A stretch of 64,000 nucleotides of DNA from an uncultured Oscillospiraceae bacterium (lineage in GTDB: Bacteria > Bacillota > Clostridia > Oscillospirales > Oscillospiraceae), in contig CAJOIU010000003.1 of NCBI GenBank assembly GCA_905234855.1, forward strand, positions 19,078 through 83,077, in the 5' to 3' direction. This document shows positions 15,249 to 24,419 of the stretch, piece by piece. The position numbers were made by a program, and so were the translations under genes. The notes below the pieces were generated by a model. That model was not told the DNA's origin. It saw only the letters and a list, made by a program, of their open reading frames with translations, and searched no databases. The first letter of the stretch is position 1; every line of letters begins with the position of its first letter.

Positions 15249-17174
15249 ATGAAGAAATATCCGCATGTATTTTCCCCGATCCGTGTGGGCGGCGTGGTTC
15301 TCAAAAACCGCATCATCTCGGCGCCCAGCACGATCCATACCGCCTCCAGCGGCCAGCCTTACCCCACCGAGGAAGGCATCCGCTTCTTTGAGGATCGCGC
15401 CCGCGCCGGCGCCGGCCTCGTGACCTGCGCGGGCGTCTCCATCGGCGGCGCCTTCGACGACGGCACCCACGCGAGCTGGGATCTCAAAAAGCCCAATCAT
15501 ACGAACCGCCTCGTCGACCTTTCCGAGCGCATCCACCTCTATGGCGCGAAATGCACCATGGAGCTCATCGGCGTGTTCCCCGAGGGCTACACCGTCTCTG
15601 ACGGCTGCTCCATCATGGGTTCGCCCCCCATCGGCCGGGAGATCCCGAAGGAAAAGATGGAATGGTTCAAGAACGAATACGTCGAGGCAGCCGTGGGCAT
15701 CAAGGCCGCGGGCTTTGACGGCGTACTGCTGCATATGGGTCACTCCATCCCGGTGGCGCAGTTCTTCTCCCCGTATACCAACAAGCGCACCGACGAATAC
15801 GGCGGCTCCACCGAGAACCGCTGCCGCTATGCGGTGGAGATCCTCACCGCCATCCGCAAGGCTGTAGGCCCGGACTTTATCATCGATGTCCGCATCTCCG
15901 GCACCGAGTATCAGGAGGGCGGCATCGACATGGAGGAAGGCCTCAGGATCGCCGAGATCCTGCAGGAGCATTGCGATATCCTGCAGGCCTCCTGCGGTAT
16001 GCACAACTCCGACTGGATGACTTGGACGCATCCCTGCGGCTTCCTGCCCCCCAACCACAACATGTTTATCGCGGACACATGGAAGAAATCCGGCCGCATC
16101 AACAAATGCTTCATCTCCACCATCGGGGGACTAACGAACCTGACCGACTGCGAGAAGGTGCTGGCCGCCGGCAGCGCCGACTTTGTCGTCGTCGCCCGTG
16201 AGTTCATCGCCGATCCCGACTGGATCAAGAAGGATCTGGCCGGTCATCCCGAGGATGTGGTTCCCTGCATCAAGTGCATGCGCTGCCACGACTCCGACAA
16301 CTATGCCCAGCATCTGCAATGCGCCGTGAACCCCCGCGCCGGTCTGGAAGCCCCCATCGACCGCATCCCCGCGAAGCCCGAGCGCGAGAAGAACGTCGCC
16401 GTCATCGGCGGCGGCCCTGCGGGCATGTACGCGGCACTGGCCTGCGCCGAGCGCGGTCACACCGTCACTCTGTTTGAGAAAAAGCCCGCTCTCGGCGGTC
16501 TGCTGGAGTATGCCGATCATGTCCGCAACTTCAAGTGGCCTCTGTCGGATTATAAGAACTGGCTCATCATGCAGGTCAACAAGAATCCGAAGATCACCGT
16601 GAAGCTTAACACCGAGGCAAAGCCCGACGAGATGGAGGGCTTCGATTCCATCATCGCCGCCCTCGGCTCCGAGCCGGTTGTGCCGAAGTGGCTGCCGGGC
16701 GTGGAGAATTGCCGCACCGCTGTTTCCGCCTACGGCCATGAGGATGAGATCGGCCAGCGTGTCGTCATCATCGGCGGCGGACAGGTCGGCCTTGAAACCG
16801 CCGTTCATCTGCAGAAGCTCGGCCGGGAGGTCACCCTCATCGAGATGCTGCCGCAGCTCGCGGGAGACGCCTCGAAGACCCACCGGGATGAGCTGCTCGT
16901 CGAGGTTCGGGATCACAGCGATATGCTGCATGTCCTCTTGAACGCCCGCTGCACCGGCGTTGTTCCCGGCAAGGTCAGCTTTGAGCTGGACGGCAAGGCC
17001 GAGAGCGTGGATTGCGACAGCGTACTGCTGGCCGTCGGTCTGCGCGCCCGCCGCGACGAGGCGGACTCCTTCATGAATGCCGCCGACGATTTCTATGAGA
17101 TCGGCGACTGCGTCCGCGCCCGCACCGTGGAATGGTGCACGAAGGAAGCCTTCTACGCCGCGATCAATCTCTGA
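15249..17174 (+). CDS. NADH:flavin oxidoreductase of the 2,4-dienoyl-CoA reductase/BaiCD type
   Basis: 641 aa, full length for the family. Residues 1-340 are an FMN-binding old-yellow-enzyme barrel (FSPIRVGGVVLKNRI, LLHMGHSIPVAQFFSPYTNKR). Residues about 339-365 hold the [4Fe-4S] cluster CIKCMRCH...C. Residues about 380-640 carry FAD (VAVIGGGPAGMYAALACA) and NAD(P)H (VVIIGGGQVGLETAVHL) Rossmann folds. The family reduces activated C=C bonds in enoates, dienoyl-CoA or steroid enones. The operon (transporter, FMN protein, ADH) points to anaerobic reduction of an imported unsaturated compound. AGGAGA lies 8 nt before ATG. Confidence 0.93.
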   Translation: MKKYPHVFSPIRVGGVVLKNRIISAPSTIHTASSGQPYPTEEGIRFFEDRARAGAGLVTCAGVSIGGAFDDGTHASWDLKKPNHTNRLVDLSERIHLYGAKCTMELIGVFPEGYTVSDGCSIMGSPPIGREIPKEKMEWFKNEYVEAAVGIKAAGFDGVLLHMGHSIPVAQFFSPYTNKRTDEYGGSTENRCRYAVEILTAIRKAVGPDFIIDVRISGTEYQEGGIDMEEGLRIAEILQEHCDILQASCGMHNSDWMTWTHPCGFLPPNHNMFIADTWKKSGRINKCFISTIGGLTNLTDCEKVLAAGSADFVVVAREFIADPDWIKKDLAGHPEDVVPCIKCMRCHDSDNYAQHLQCAVNPRAGLEAPIDRIPAKPEREKNVAVIGGGPAGMYAALACAERGHTVTLFEKKPALGGLLEYADHVRNFKWPLSDYKNWLIMQVNKNPKITVKLNTEAKPDEMEGFDSIIAALGSEPVVPKWLPGVENCRTAVSAYGHEDEIGQRVVIIGGGQVGLETAVHLQKLGREVTLIEMLPQLAGDASKTHRDELLVEVRDHSDMLHVLLNARCTGVVPGKVSFELDGKAESVDCDSVLLAVGLRARRDEADSFMNAADDFYEIGDCVRARTVEWCTKEAFYAAINL

Positions 17175-17197
17175 TCCACAAGCACATAATCAAAAAA

Positions 17198-17235
17198 CTT
17201 CCGGCGGCTCCAAGGAGCCGCCGGAAGCTTTTATG
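17198..17235. terminator. Bidirectional terminator after the OYE operon
   Basis: 13-bp stem CTTCCGGCGGCTC/GAGCCGCCGGAAG (17198-17210 and 17215-17227), T-rich on the right and A-rich on the left; serves the convergent mntP-like gene too. Confidence 0.85.
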
Positions 17236-17242
17236 TTTTTTA

Positions 17243-17824
17243 TTATGACAGGATGCCCTTGAGAAAGATCTCCAAGCCGATGGCGATCAGGATGAGGCCG
17301 CCAAGGATGGAGGCCTTCCCTGCCAGACGGGTGCCGAATCGCTTGCCGATGGCAAGGCCGCCCATGCACAGGCAGAAGGTCACAGCGGCAATGATGAGAG
17401 AGGCGGTAAGCGCCATCCAGAAGCCGTATTCCGCAATGGTGAAGCCCACGGACAGGGCGTCGATGGACGTGGCGACCCCCTGCACGAAGAGCGCTCCCCC
17501 GTCAAGAACGGCGTCTTCTTCCTCCCGCTGGGAGAAGCCCTCCACGAGCATCTTTCCGCCGATATAGACGAGCAGCGCCAGCGCGATCCACGGAATAAAC
17601 TTTTGAAACGCGCTGAAATGCTCCACCACCGTATGCACGCATACCCAGCCGATCATGGGCATCGCCGCTTGGAAACCGCCATAGACGCCGGCCATGGCGC
17701 TCATCCGCGAAGCCGGCATTTTCGGCTCATGCAGGCCGTTTGCCAGCGAGACGGAAAAGGCGTCCATCGCCAGTCCCACACCCAGAAGCACACTATTGAA
17801 GAAAAACAGGAAGCTCCATGTCAT
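17243..17824 (-). CDS. mntP: Manganese efflux pump MntP family membrane protein
   Basis: 193 aa, six hydrophobic helices. The two family repeats are visible: GVGLAMDAFSVSLANG in helix 1 and GVATSIDALSVGFTI in helix 4, with the paired acidic residues needed for Mn(II) export. A cytoplasmic loop (SQREEEDAVLDGG) separates the halves. It lies 70 nt downstream of asnS on the same strand. No yybP-ykoY manganese riboswitch is seen upstream. The ATG has only a close GCAGG as RBS, so expression may be low or coupled to asnS read-through. Confidence 0.9.
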   Translation of the reverse strand: MTWSFLFFFNSVLLGVGLAMDAFSVSLANGLHEPKMPASRMSAMAGVYGGFQAAMPMIGWVCVHTVVEHFSAFQKFIPWIALALLVYIGGKMLVEGFSQREEEDAVLDGGALFVQGVATSIDALSVGFTIAEYGFWMALTASLIIAAVTFCLCMGGLAIGKRFGTRLAGKASILGGLILIAIGLEIFLKGILS

Positions 17825-17853
17825 TGCCTGCTAAACCCCCCGGAGAAATCATA

Positions 17854-17877
17854 ACCACCGGCAGGGAAACCGGCGGT
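17854..17877 (-). terminator. Weak hairpin between asnS and mntP
   Basis: 8-bp stem with one G-T pair (ACCGCCGG/CCGGTGGT on the minus strand), followed by only a short T-containing tail. Possibly a partial terminator. Confidence 0.4.
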
Positions 17878-17894
17878 CATGACATAAATATCGA

Positions 17895-19289
17895 TCAAAA
17901 CTCCGCGTTGCCCACGGTGCGCGGATGCAGCTCCACGTCCCGGATGTTCGAAACTCCGGTGAGATACATGACCATGCGCTCAAAGCCGAGGCCGAAGCCC
18001 GCGTGACGGCAGGTGCCGTAGCGCCGCAGGTCGAGATACCACCAGTAGTCCTCCTCCTTGAGTCCCAGCTCCTTCATGCGGGCGGTCAGCACGTCGAGGC
18101 GCTCTTCGCGCTGGCTTCCGCCGATGATCTCGCCGATGCCGGGCACGAGGCAGTCCGCCGCGGCAACGGTCTTGCCGTCGTCGTTTAGACGCATGTAGAA
18201 CGCTTTGATCTCCTTCGGGTAGTCGGTGACAAACAGCGGACGCTTGTAGATCTGTTCCGTGAGATAGCGCTCATGCTCCGTCTGCAGGTCGATGCCCCAT
18301 TCCACGGGGAATTTGAACTCCGCGCCGGATTTCTGCAGCAGCTCCACCGCCTCGGTATAGGTCACCCGGGCAAAATCGCTGGAGGCGACGTGGCGTAGGC
18401 GCTCCAGCAGTCCCTTATCCACGAAGCTGTTGAAAAACTCGATCTCCTGCGGGCATTTTTCCAGCACGGTATTGATGATATGCTTCACCATCGCCTCCAT
18501 GCATTCGAGGTCGCCCTCGAGGTCGCAGAAGGCCATTTCCGGCTCGATCATCCAGAACTCGGCGGCATGGCGCTGGGTATTGGAGTTTTCGGCGCGGAAG
18601 GTGGGACCGAAGGTGTAGACGTCGCCGAAGGCCATGGCAAAATTCTCGGCGTTGAGCTGGCCGGAAACGGTGAGGTTCGTCGCCTTGCCGAAAAAGTCCC
18701 TGCTGTCGTCCACGGTGCCGTCCTCGCGGAGCGGCAGGTTATTGAGGTCAAGGGTCGTCACCCGGAACATCTCCCCCGCGCCCTCGGCGTCGGAGCCGGT
18801 GATGATGGGGGTGTGGACATACACGAACCCGCGGCTCTGGAAGAACTCATGGATCGCCTGCGCCGCCACGGAGCGGACGCGGAAGGTGGCGGAGAAGAGA
18901 TTCGTCCGGGGACGCAGATGCTGGATCGTGCGCAGGTATTCCACGGTATGCCGCTTTTTCTGCAGCGGGTAATCCGGCGCTGACACGCCCTCGATCTCCA
19001 CGGACTGCGCCTTGATCTCGAAGGGCTGCTTTGCCTCCGGCGTCAGCACGAGCTGACCCGTTACGATCAGCGCCGCGCCAACGTTCAGCTTCGCCACCTC
19101 GTCGTAATTATCCAAAAACGCACGCTCTATGACGATCTGCACGCCCTTGAAGGCGCTGCCGTCGTTGAGCTCGATAAAACCAAAGTTCTTCTGATCGCGC
19201 ACAGTGCGCGCCCAACCGCAGACGGTGACTGTCTCGCCGCCGAAGCTCTCCGGCGACTTCCAAAGCGCGGCGATCCGCGTTCTGGTCAT
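17895..19289 (-). CDS. asnS: Asparaginyl-tRNA synthetase
   Basis: 464 aa, class IIb. It charges tRNA-Asn with asparagine. N-terminal OB-fold for anticodon binding ([20 protein letters not shown]), then the class II core: motif 2 [20 protein letters not shown] with the AsnRS-type arginine and EPEMAF, and motif 3 [15 protein letters not shown] followed by [15 protein letters not shown], which separates AsnRS from AspRS. AAGGAG precedes the ATG. It has its own promoter (19337-19364); no T-box leader fits in the short 5' UTR. Confidence 0.97.
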   Translation of the reverse strand: MTRTRIAALWKSPESFGGETVTVCGWARTVRDQKNFGFIELNDGSAFKGVQIVIERAFLDNYDEVAKLNVGAALIVTGQLVLTPEAKQPFEIKAQSVEIEGVSAPDYPLQKKRHTVEYLRTIQHLRPRTNLFSATFRVRSVAAQAIHEFFQSRGFVYVHTPIITGSDAEGAGEMFRVTTLDLNNLPLREDGTVDDSRDFFGKATNLTVSGQLNAENFAMAFGDVYTFGPTFRAENSNTQRHAAEFWMIEPEMAFCDLEGDLECMEAMVKHIINTVLEKCPQEIEFFNSFVDKGLLERLRHVASSDFARVTYTEAVELLQKSGAEFKFPVEWGIDLQTEHERYLTEQIYKRPLFVTDYPKEIKAFYMRLNDDGKTVAAADCLVPGIGEIIGGSQREERLDVLTARMKELGLKEEDYWWYLDLRRYGTCRHAGFGLGFERMVMYLTGVSNIRDVELHPRTVGNAEF

Positions 19290-19336
19290 GGCTGCTCACT
19301 CCTTTTCCTACGAAAATAATAGACGATAATGCAGAT

Positions 19337-19364
19337 ATTATAGCAGGCCTGCGGAAAATTTCAA
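19337..19364 (-). promoter_or_regulatory. Promoter of asnS
   Basis: Minus strand TTGAAA (19364-19359), 16 nt, TATAAT (19342-19337). The 5' UTR is about 40 nt. Confidence 0.75.
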
Positions 19365-19379
19365 TAGATTTTCCCGCAG

Positions 19380-19416
19380 AAAAACGCTCCGTCCGTCCCG
19401 AGGGACAGACGGAGCG
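19380..19416 (-). terminator. Terminator of the dicarboxylate symporter gene
   Basis: Arms around CGCTCCGTC/GACGGAGCG (19385-19393 and 19408-19416) extended inward by GTCCC/GGGAC; on the minus strand it is followed by a T-run. Confidence 0.85.
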
Positions 19417-19460
19417 CCGTTACAATTTGCCGTACTTGCGCGGTCACTCGGCGGAAAGGC

Positions 19461-20687
19461 TCAGGCCTTGACGGCCTTCTTCTCGGAGCGCGCCTTGTCG
19501 AGCTTCGACATATACAGGGCGCAAGTGGAGTCGCCGACGATATTCAGCGTGGTACGACCCATGTCGAACAGCTTGTCGACACCGGCGATCAGCGCGATGC
19601 CCTCGACCGGCAGGCCGACGCTCTCGAGCACCATGGCCAGCATGATCATGCCCGCGCCGGGGGCGCCCGCCGTGCCGATGGAAGCCAGCGTGGCCGTCAG
19701 AACGATCATGGCCATCTGTCCGAGAGTCAGATTCACGCCGTAGCAGGTGGCGATGAAGATCGCGGCAACGCCCTGATAGATCGCGGTGCCGTCCATGTTG
19801 ATGGTGGCGCCCAGCGGCAGGACGAAGGAACTGATTTCGGGATCGGCGCCCATGTCATTGGAGCACTCGATGGTCACGGGCAGGGTGGCGGCGGAGGAGG
19901 TGGTGGTGAACGCCACGACCATAGCCGGCCAGATGCCCTTCACGAACCTGCCGAAGCCCACCTTCGACAGGAACTGGGCGGAGATGCCATAGGTGATGAG
20001 GAAGTGGAGGATGTAACCGGCATAGGCCACGAGGATGACGAGCAGCAGCGAGCCGACGATCTGCGGACCGTTCACCGCAACGACGTTGCACATGAGGCAG
20101 AACACGCCGATGGGAGTGATGCTGATGATCATGGTCATGATCTTCATGACGACGGCATAAGCGCTTTCAATGAAGGAGTTGAAGGGCTTTGCCTGCTCTC
20201 CCGCCAGCAGGATCGCGACGCCGATGAACAGCGCGATCACGATGACCTGCAGCATGTTGGCGTCCACATAGGAGCCCCACATGTTGGAGGGGAAGATATT
20301 CACGATGACGTCCATGACCTTGGAGCTCTTCGCCTCATACTCAAGGCCGGAAACCTGCAGGACGGGGAAGACGCCCTTGAAGATGTTGGCAAGGATAAGG
20401 CCGATGACGATGGCGACGACTGTCGTGGCCAGATAATAGACGATGGTCTTCCAGCCGATGGCGCCGACACGGCGAACATCGCCCAAGCTGACGACGCCGC
20501 TGATGATCGATGTCAGCACCACGGGAACGACGAGGAACTTCAGGAGGTTGATGTAGATCGTGCCGAAGGGCTTGATATACTCCGTCGTGAAGTCCGGATT
20601 CTTGAGGAAGCAGAGACCTGCCAGAATACCGGCGACCAGCGCGATCAGAATCCACGCCGGCAGACTGAGTTTCTTCTTTTCTTTCAT
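19461..20687 (-). CDS. Dicarboxylate/amino acid:cation symporter (DAACS family)
   Basis: 408 aa. Sodium- or proton-coupled importer of glutamate/aspartate or C4-dicarboxylates. Core family motifs: FTTTSSAATLPVT (HP1), LPLGATINMDGTAIYQG (TM7), GAPGAGMIMLAMVLESVGLP (HP2) and DMGRTTLNIVGDS (TM8). The TM8 DxxRTxxNxxGD signature binds the substrate. ATG 20687 has AAGGAG 8 nt upstream; a TTG 21 nt upstream is in frame but includes that RBS. Monocistronic, between its promoter and a strong terminator. Confidence 0.93.
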   Translation of the reverse strand: MKEKKKLSLPAWILIALVAGILAGLCFLKNPDFTTEYIKPFGTIYINLLKFLVVPVVLTSIISGVVSLGDVRRVGAIGWKTIVYYLATTVVAIVIGLILANIFKGVFPVLQVSGLEYEAKSSKVMDVIVNIFPSNMWGSYVDANMLQVIVIALFIGVAILLAGEQAKPFNSFIESAYAVVMKIMTMIISITPIGVFCLMCNVVAVNGPQIVGSLLLVILVAYAGYILHFLITYGISAQFLSKVGFGRFVKGIWPAMVVAFTTTSSAATLPVTIECSNDMGADPEISSFVLPLGATINMDGTAIYQGVAAIFIATCYGVNLTLGQMAMIVLTATLASIGTAGAPGAGMIMLAMVLESVGLPVEGIALIAGVDKLFDMGRTTLNIVGDSTCALYMSKLDKARSEKKAVKA

Positions 20688-20719
20688 GAGAAACACTCCT
20701 TCTCTCAAAATTTGTCAGT

Positions 20720-20748
20720 ATTATAGCACACGTTGTGCAAATTGTAAA
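20720..20748 (-). promoter_or_regulatory. Promoter of the dicarboxylate symporter with palindromic spacer
   Basis: Minus strand TTTACA (20748-20743), 17 nt, TATAAT (20725-20720). The spacer contains a 13-bp palindrome GCACA-CGT-TGTGC (20726-20738), positioned to block RNA polymerase when bound by a repressor. Confidence 0.75.
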
Positions 20749-20889
20749 GATTATTCAGGCTGTGTATCAGATTATTTTATCATATGATACAAATATCGCT
20801 GTTATAACATCTTCCGTATGGTTTCCGACCGCGATAAGCATCCGACAGGAAAAATCGCATTTTCTCTTTCCTTTTTTCATAGGCTGATG

Positions 20890-20895
20890 TATAAT
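20890..20895 (+). promoter_or_regulatory. -10 box candidate of the DUF975 gene
   Basis: TATAAT with TG directly before it; no good -35 at 17 nt (TTTCCT). Start site would be near 20902, giving a 38-nt leader. Confidence 0.5.
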
Positions 20896-20939
20896 GCTGT
20901 CAGCTATCCAACGAACTATGGATTAGGAGGATAAAGACT

Positions 20940-21653
20940 ATGAGAACAAGACAGGAAATCAAAGCCATCGGCAAGGAACGCTTCAAGGCAAACTACTGGA
21001 ACTGCGTCGGCGCATGCTTTCTGGTAATGCTCGCGATCGGCGTCATCTCCGGCCTCTTTTCCGGCGGCCAGACGCAGGCGATCATGTCCGGCGATGAGTC
21101 CGCCATGGTCAGCGCCTCTTCTACGAGCAGCATCGGCTCTCTCGTCATCGCCATCATCTCCGGCCCCTTGGAGATCGGCCTCGGATATTTCTTCATCAAG
21201 AACATCCTCGGCGCAGTAGACGAGATCAACGTCGGCACCCCGTTCGTCTCCGCCTTCTCCGGCAATTTCGGACGTAAGCTCGGCGGCTACCTCTGGATGG
21301 AGCTTTTCACCTTCCTGTGGAGCCTGCTGCTCATTATCCCCGGCATCATCAAGAGCTTTTCCTATGCCTTGACGCCGTATATTCTGGCGGACTGCCCGAA
21401 TGTGAAGGCCAAGGACGCGCTGAAGCTCTCCATGCGCATCATGGCCGGGAAGAAGTGGCAGCTTTTCGTGTTCTGTCTGAGCTATATCGGCTGGGGTCTT
21501 CTCTCCTGCCTCACCCTTGGCATTCTGAGCATTTTCTATGTCTCCCCGTACATGAACAGCTCTCTTGCCTGCTGGTATCTGGAGGCTCGCGAGGACGCGC
21601 TCAGAAACGGCGTCATCACCATGGGTCAGCTTGAAGGCGTCGAGGCCGTGTGA
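20940..21653 (+). CDS. DUF975 family integral membrane protein
   Basis: 237 aa. The start MRTRQEIKAIGKERFKANYW matches the usual DUF975 opening, where a basic amphipathic segment precedes the first helix. Four to six hydrophobic segments follow, with the conserved LLIIPGIIKSFSYALTPYILADCP motif at about residue 125-155. Function unknown; the family often occurs near stress or bacteriocin-related genes. RBS TTAGGAGGATAAAG upstream. Monocistronic, ended by a terminator at 21673. Confidence 0.88.
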   Translation: MRTRQEIKAIGKERFKANYWNCVGACFLVMLAIGVISGLFSGGQTQAIMSGDESAMVSASSTSSIGSLVIAIISGPLEIGLGYFFIKNILGAVDEINVGTPFVSAFSGNFGRKLGGYLWMELFTFLWSLLLIIPGIIKSFSYALTPYILADCPNVKAKDALKLSMRIMAGKKWQLFVFCLSYIGWGLLSCLTLGILSIFYVSPYMNSSLACWYLEAREDALRNGVITMGQLEGVEAV

Positions 21654-21672
21654 CCTTTTCCCAAAAAGAAAA

Positions 21673-21710
21673 CATCCGATCGGTTTTCATACCGGTCGGA
21701 TGCTTTTTTA
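21673..21710. terminator. Bidirectional terminator (DUF975 / end of pyr operon)
   Basis: Stem CATCCGA-CGGT/ACCG-TCGGATG with one mismatch (21673-21702), T-run on the right and A/T-rich run on the left, so it can end both convergent units. Confidence 0.85.
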
Positions 21711-21719
21711 CACCGTTTT

Positions 21720-22136
21720 TCAGTCCAGCTTGCCGTCGCAGTATACGCAGCGGTAGACCTTGTTCTTGCGGTCGGTCAGGCGGAAGATCTGGGGCAGCTC
21801 CTGCTCCACGGTGCTGATGCAGCGCGGATTCTTGCATCGGACGATATCCCGTATCTCTGCGGGAAGCTCGGGATGGTACTTCTTCACGCACACCTCGTTT
21901 TCGATCACATCGATGGTGATGTTCTGGTCGATGAAGCCGAGCACATCCACGTCAATGCCGATAGGGCCGTCGATCTTGATAATATCCTTCTTCCCCATCT
22001 GGCGGCTCGCGACGTTTATCATGAGCGCCACAGGGCAGCCAAGGGACTCGAGATCAAGGAAGCGGTACAGCTCCAGCCCCCCGCCGGCCTTGATATGGTC
22101 GATCACGATGCCATTTTTGATGGAATCTACGTTCAT
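21720..22136 (-). CDS. pyrI: Aspartate carbamoyltransferase regulatory subunit
   Basis: 138 aa. Binds CTP/ATP and gives allosteric control to ATCase. The N-terminal nucleotide-binding half ([36 protein letters not shown]) is followed by the zinc domain with four Cys: CKNPRC and CVYC, which bridges to PyrB. The start overlaps the pyrB stop as ATGA. Last gene of the pyr operon. The presence of PyrI shows that pathway flux is controlled at the enzyme level. Confidence 0.95.
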   Translation of the reverse strand: MNVDSIKNGIVIDHIKAGGGLELYRFLDLESLGCPVALMINVASRQMGKKDIIKIDGPIGIDVDVLGFIDQNITIDVIENEVCVKKYHPELPAEIRDIVRCKNPRCISTVEQELPQIFRLTDRKNKVYRCVYCDGKLD

Positions 22137-23056
22137 AGTTTTCCCGCCTCCTTCAGCATTTTCAGGATCAGCGCCATGCGGATATACTTGCCGTTCAACG
22201 CCTGCCGGAAATAGCAGGCTCTGGGATCGTCGTCCACCGCCACGGAGATCTCGTTTACGCGGGGCAGGGGATGCATGACGATCATATCCTCCTTTGCCCG
22301 GCGCATCTTCTCCGGCGTAAGGATATAAGTATCCTTCAGGCGAAGGTATTCCTCCTCGCTCAAAAAGCGCTCCCGCTGTACGCGGGTCATATACAAAACA
22401 TCCAGCTCCGGCATCATGCCCTCAAGATCGGTGGTCTGCTTGTATTCGATCCGCTTTTTCTGGATGATGTCCTTCTTCACATAGCTCGGAAGCTTCAGCT
22501 CCTCCGGGGAGATCAGCACGAACCGCACGCCGGGATACCGGCTCATGGCTTCGATGAGCGAATGCACCGTGCGTCCGAATTTGAGGTCGCCGCATACGCC
22601 GACGGTGAGGTGCCCGAGACCGCCCTTCTCCCGGTGGATGGTGAGCAGGTCGGTCAGCGTCTGAGTCGGGTGGTTGTGGCCGCCGTCGCCGGCGTTGATG
22701 ACCGGCACAGAGGCATTGAGGCTCGCCACATACGGTGCGCCCTCCTTCGGATGGCGCATGGCAATGATATCGGCATAGCAGCTCACGGTGCGGGCTGTGT
22801 CGGCGATGCTCTCGCCCTTGGCCACAGAGCTGGACTGCCCCTCCGAGACAGACAGAACATACCCGCCTAGCTCATACATGGCCGCCTCGAAGCTCAACCG
22901 CGTGCGGGTGGACGGCTCAAAAAACAGCGTTGCGAGCTTCTTGCCGTGGCAGACCTCGGCGTATTTCGCCGGGTTTGCGATGATATCCTCGGCCGTGGCG
23001 ATCAGCTCGTCGATCTCCTGCACGCTCAGATCGGTGATGCGTATCAGACTTCTCAT
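22133..23056 (-). CDS. pyrB: Aspartate carbamoyltransferase catalytic subunit
   Basis: 307 aa. Condenses carbamoyl phosphate and aspartate to carbamoyl aspartate. Carbamoyl-phosphate loop [21 protein letters not shown], the [20 protein letters not shown] motif ([20 protein letters not shown]), and MTRVQRERF and [10 protein letters not shown] near the C-terminus. Overlaps pyrE upstream and pyrI downstream by 4 nt (ATGA) each, so production of the two subunits is coupled. Confidence 0.97.
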   Translation of the reverse strand: MRSLIRITDLSVQEIDELIATAEDIIANPAKYAEVCHGKKLATLFFEPSTRTRLSFEAAMYELGGYVLSVSEGQSSSVAKGESIADTARTVSCYADIIAMRHPKEGAPYVASLNASVPVINAGDGGHNHPTQTLTDLLTIHREKGGLGHLTVGVCGDLKFGRTVHSLIEAMSRYPGVRFVLISPEELKLPSYVKKDIIQKKRIEYKQTTDLEGMMPELDVLYMTRVQRERFLSEEEYLRLKDTYILTPEKMRRAKEDMIVMHPLPRVNEISVAVDDDPRACYFRQALNGKYIRMALILKMLKEAGKL

Positions 23057-23703
23057 GCTTTTCCTCCCTGTATCCAGCTTTCGTCCGAGGGATCGTCGCG
23101 GAAGGCCATCAGCCTCGCCACATCCTCCGGCTGTATATAGTTTTCCTCCGCAGCCGTCTGCACGACCGCGTCAAAATTCGTGAGGCTCACGTTTCTGAGC
23201 CGTGCCGCCGCAAGGCGCTCCAGCCCCTTCTGCATGCCGTAGGTGAAGATACTCACCACGCCGAGAACGTCCGCCCCCGCCTCCCGCAGGGCTTCCGCCG
23301 CCTCTATGACGCTGCCGCCGGTGGAGATGAGATCTTCCACCACCACGACCTTCTGTCCCGGCTCCAGCCGCCCCTCGATACGGTTCTGCCGCCCGTGATC
23401 CTTCGCCCCGGATCGAACATATCCCATGGGCAGGCCGAGGATATGCCCCGCGATGGCGGCATGGGCAATGCCCGCCGTCGCCGTTCCCATCAGCACCTCC
23501 GCTTCGGGATATTCCCGGCGGATCGTGTCCGCCACGGCGTTTTCCACCGCATCCCGCACCGCCGGCGCGGTGAGGATCAGCCGGTTATCGCAGTAGATCG
23601 GGCTTTTGATGCCGCTGGCCCATGTGAAGGGCTCCTCCGGCCGCAGGAATACGGCGCGGATCGACAGCAGACCCCGGGCAACGGTTTTTTCCATATTCTC
23701 CAT
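23053..23703 (-). CDS. pyrE: Orotate phosphoribosyltransferase
   Basis: 216 aa. Transfers phosphoribose from PRPP to orotate to give OMP. PRPP loop [17 protein letters not shown], plus the TASGI-like region ([13 protein letters not shown]) and [10 protein letters not shown] with basic residues of the flexible loop. GGAGGA is 5 nt before ATG 23703. It follows pyrF by 17 nt, the only gap of note in this operon. Confidence 0.96.
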   Translation of the reverse strand: MENMEKTVARGLLSIRAVFLRPEEPFTWASGIKSPIYCDNRLILTAPAVRDAVENAVADTIRREYPEAEVLMGTATAGIAHAAIAGHILGLPMGYVRSGAKDHGRQNRIEGRLEPGQKVVVVEDLISTGGSVIEAAEALREAGADVLGVVSIFTYGMQKGLERLAAARLRNVSLTNFDAVVQTAAEENYIQPEDVARLMAFRDDPSDESWIQGGKA

Positions 23704-23720
23704 AGCGTCCTCCCTTTCCG

Positions 23721-24419
23721 TTAATCCGTAAATTCCGCGAGGCAGCGCTCATACGCCGCCACGGGATCGGCCGCCTGCGTGATGGGACGGCCGACGACAA
23801 TGTAATCCGATCCCAGCGCCTTTGCGCCCGCGGGGGTGGTGATGCGGGTCTGATCGTCCTTCGCCGCGTCGGCAAAGCGCACGCCGGGCGTCACCGTGAG
23901 GAAGTCTGCTCCGCAAACCTCGTGGATGCGTCCTGCCTCCAGCGGAGAGCAAACGACGCCGTCCAGTCCCGCCACGCGGGCGTTCCGGGCATACGCCGCC
24001 ACCACATCCTCCAGCGGGCGGTCGATGAGGATCTCCTCCCGCATCTGCGCCTCCGAGGTGCTGGTAAGCTGCGTCACGGCGACGAGCAGCGGCCTCGTGG
24101 CGTCCGGCCGGGTCAGCCCCTCCAGCGCGGCGGTCATCATGGCGCGCGTTCCCGCCGCATGCAGATTCACCATATCCGCGTCGAGCCTTGACAGCACCGC
24201 CATGGCTTTTTTCACCGTGTTGGGGATATCATGCAGCTTCAGATCGAGAAACACGGGATGCCCCCGATCCTTCAGCCGCCGCACGATATCCGGCCCCGCG
24301 GCGTAAAACAGCTCCATGCCGATCTTCACATACGGCCGACGCCCGGTGAAGTGTTCGAGAAACGCCAGCGTCTCCTCTCCCGAGGCGAAATCGCAGGCAA
24401 TGATCACGTCCTTACCCAT
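23721..24419 (-). CDS. pyrF: Orotidine-5'-phosphate decarboxylase
   Basis: 232 aa. Converts OMP to UMP. The catalytic Asp-Lys-Asp tetrad motif is FLDLKLHDIPNTV; early IIACDFASGEE and C-terminal SDYIVVGRPITQA (phosphate binding) complete the barrel. ATG 24419 overlaps the pyrD stop (TGATG) with GGAGGA 9 nt upstream. An in-frame TTG 3 nt earlier is less likely. Confidence 0.96.
   Translation of the reverse strand: MGKDVIIACDFASGEETLAFLEHFTGRRPYVKIGMELFYAAGPDIVRRLKDRGHPVFLDLKLHDIPNTVKKAMAVLSRLDADMVNLHAAGTRAMMTAALEGLTRPDATRPLLVAVTQLTSTSEAQMREEILIDRPLEDVVAAYARNARVAGLDGVVCSPLEAGRIHEVCGADFLTVTPGVRFADAAKDDQTRITTPAGAKALGSDYIVVGRPITQAADPVAAYERCLAEFTD

Noticed and set aside
19290..19380. T-box leader upstream of asnS
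   Set aside because: A good promoter leaves only about 40 nt of leader, too short for a T-box, and no specifier or antiterminator motif is seen.
20687..20708. TTG start for the dicarboxylate symporter
   Set aside because: The added codons contain the AAGGAG Shine-Dalgarno of the ATG at 20687.
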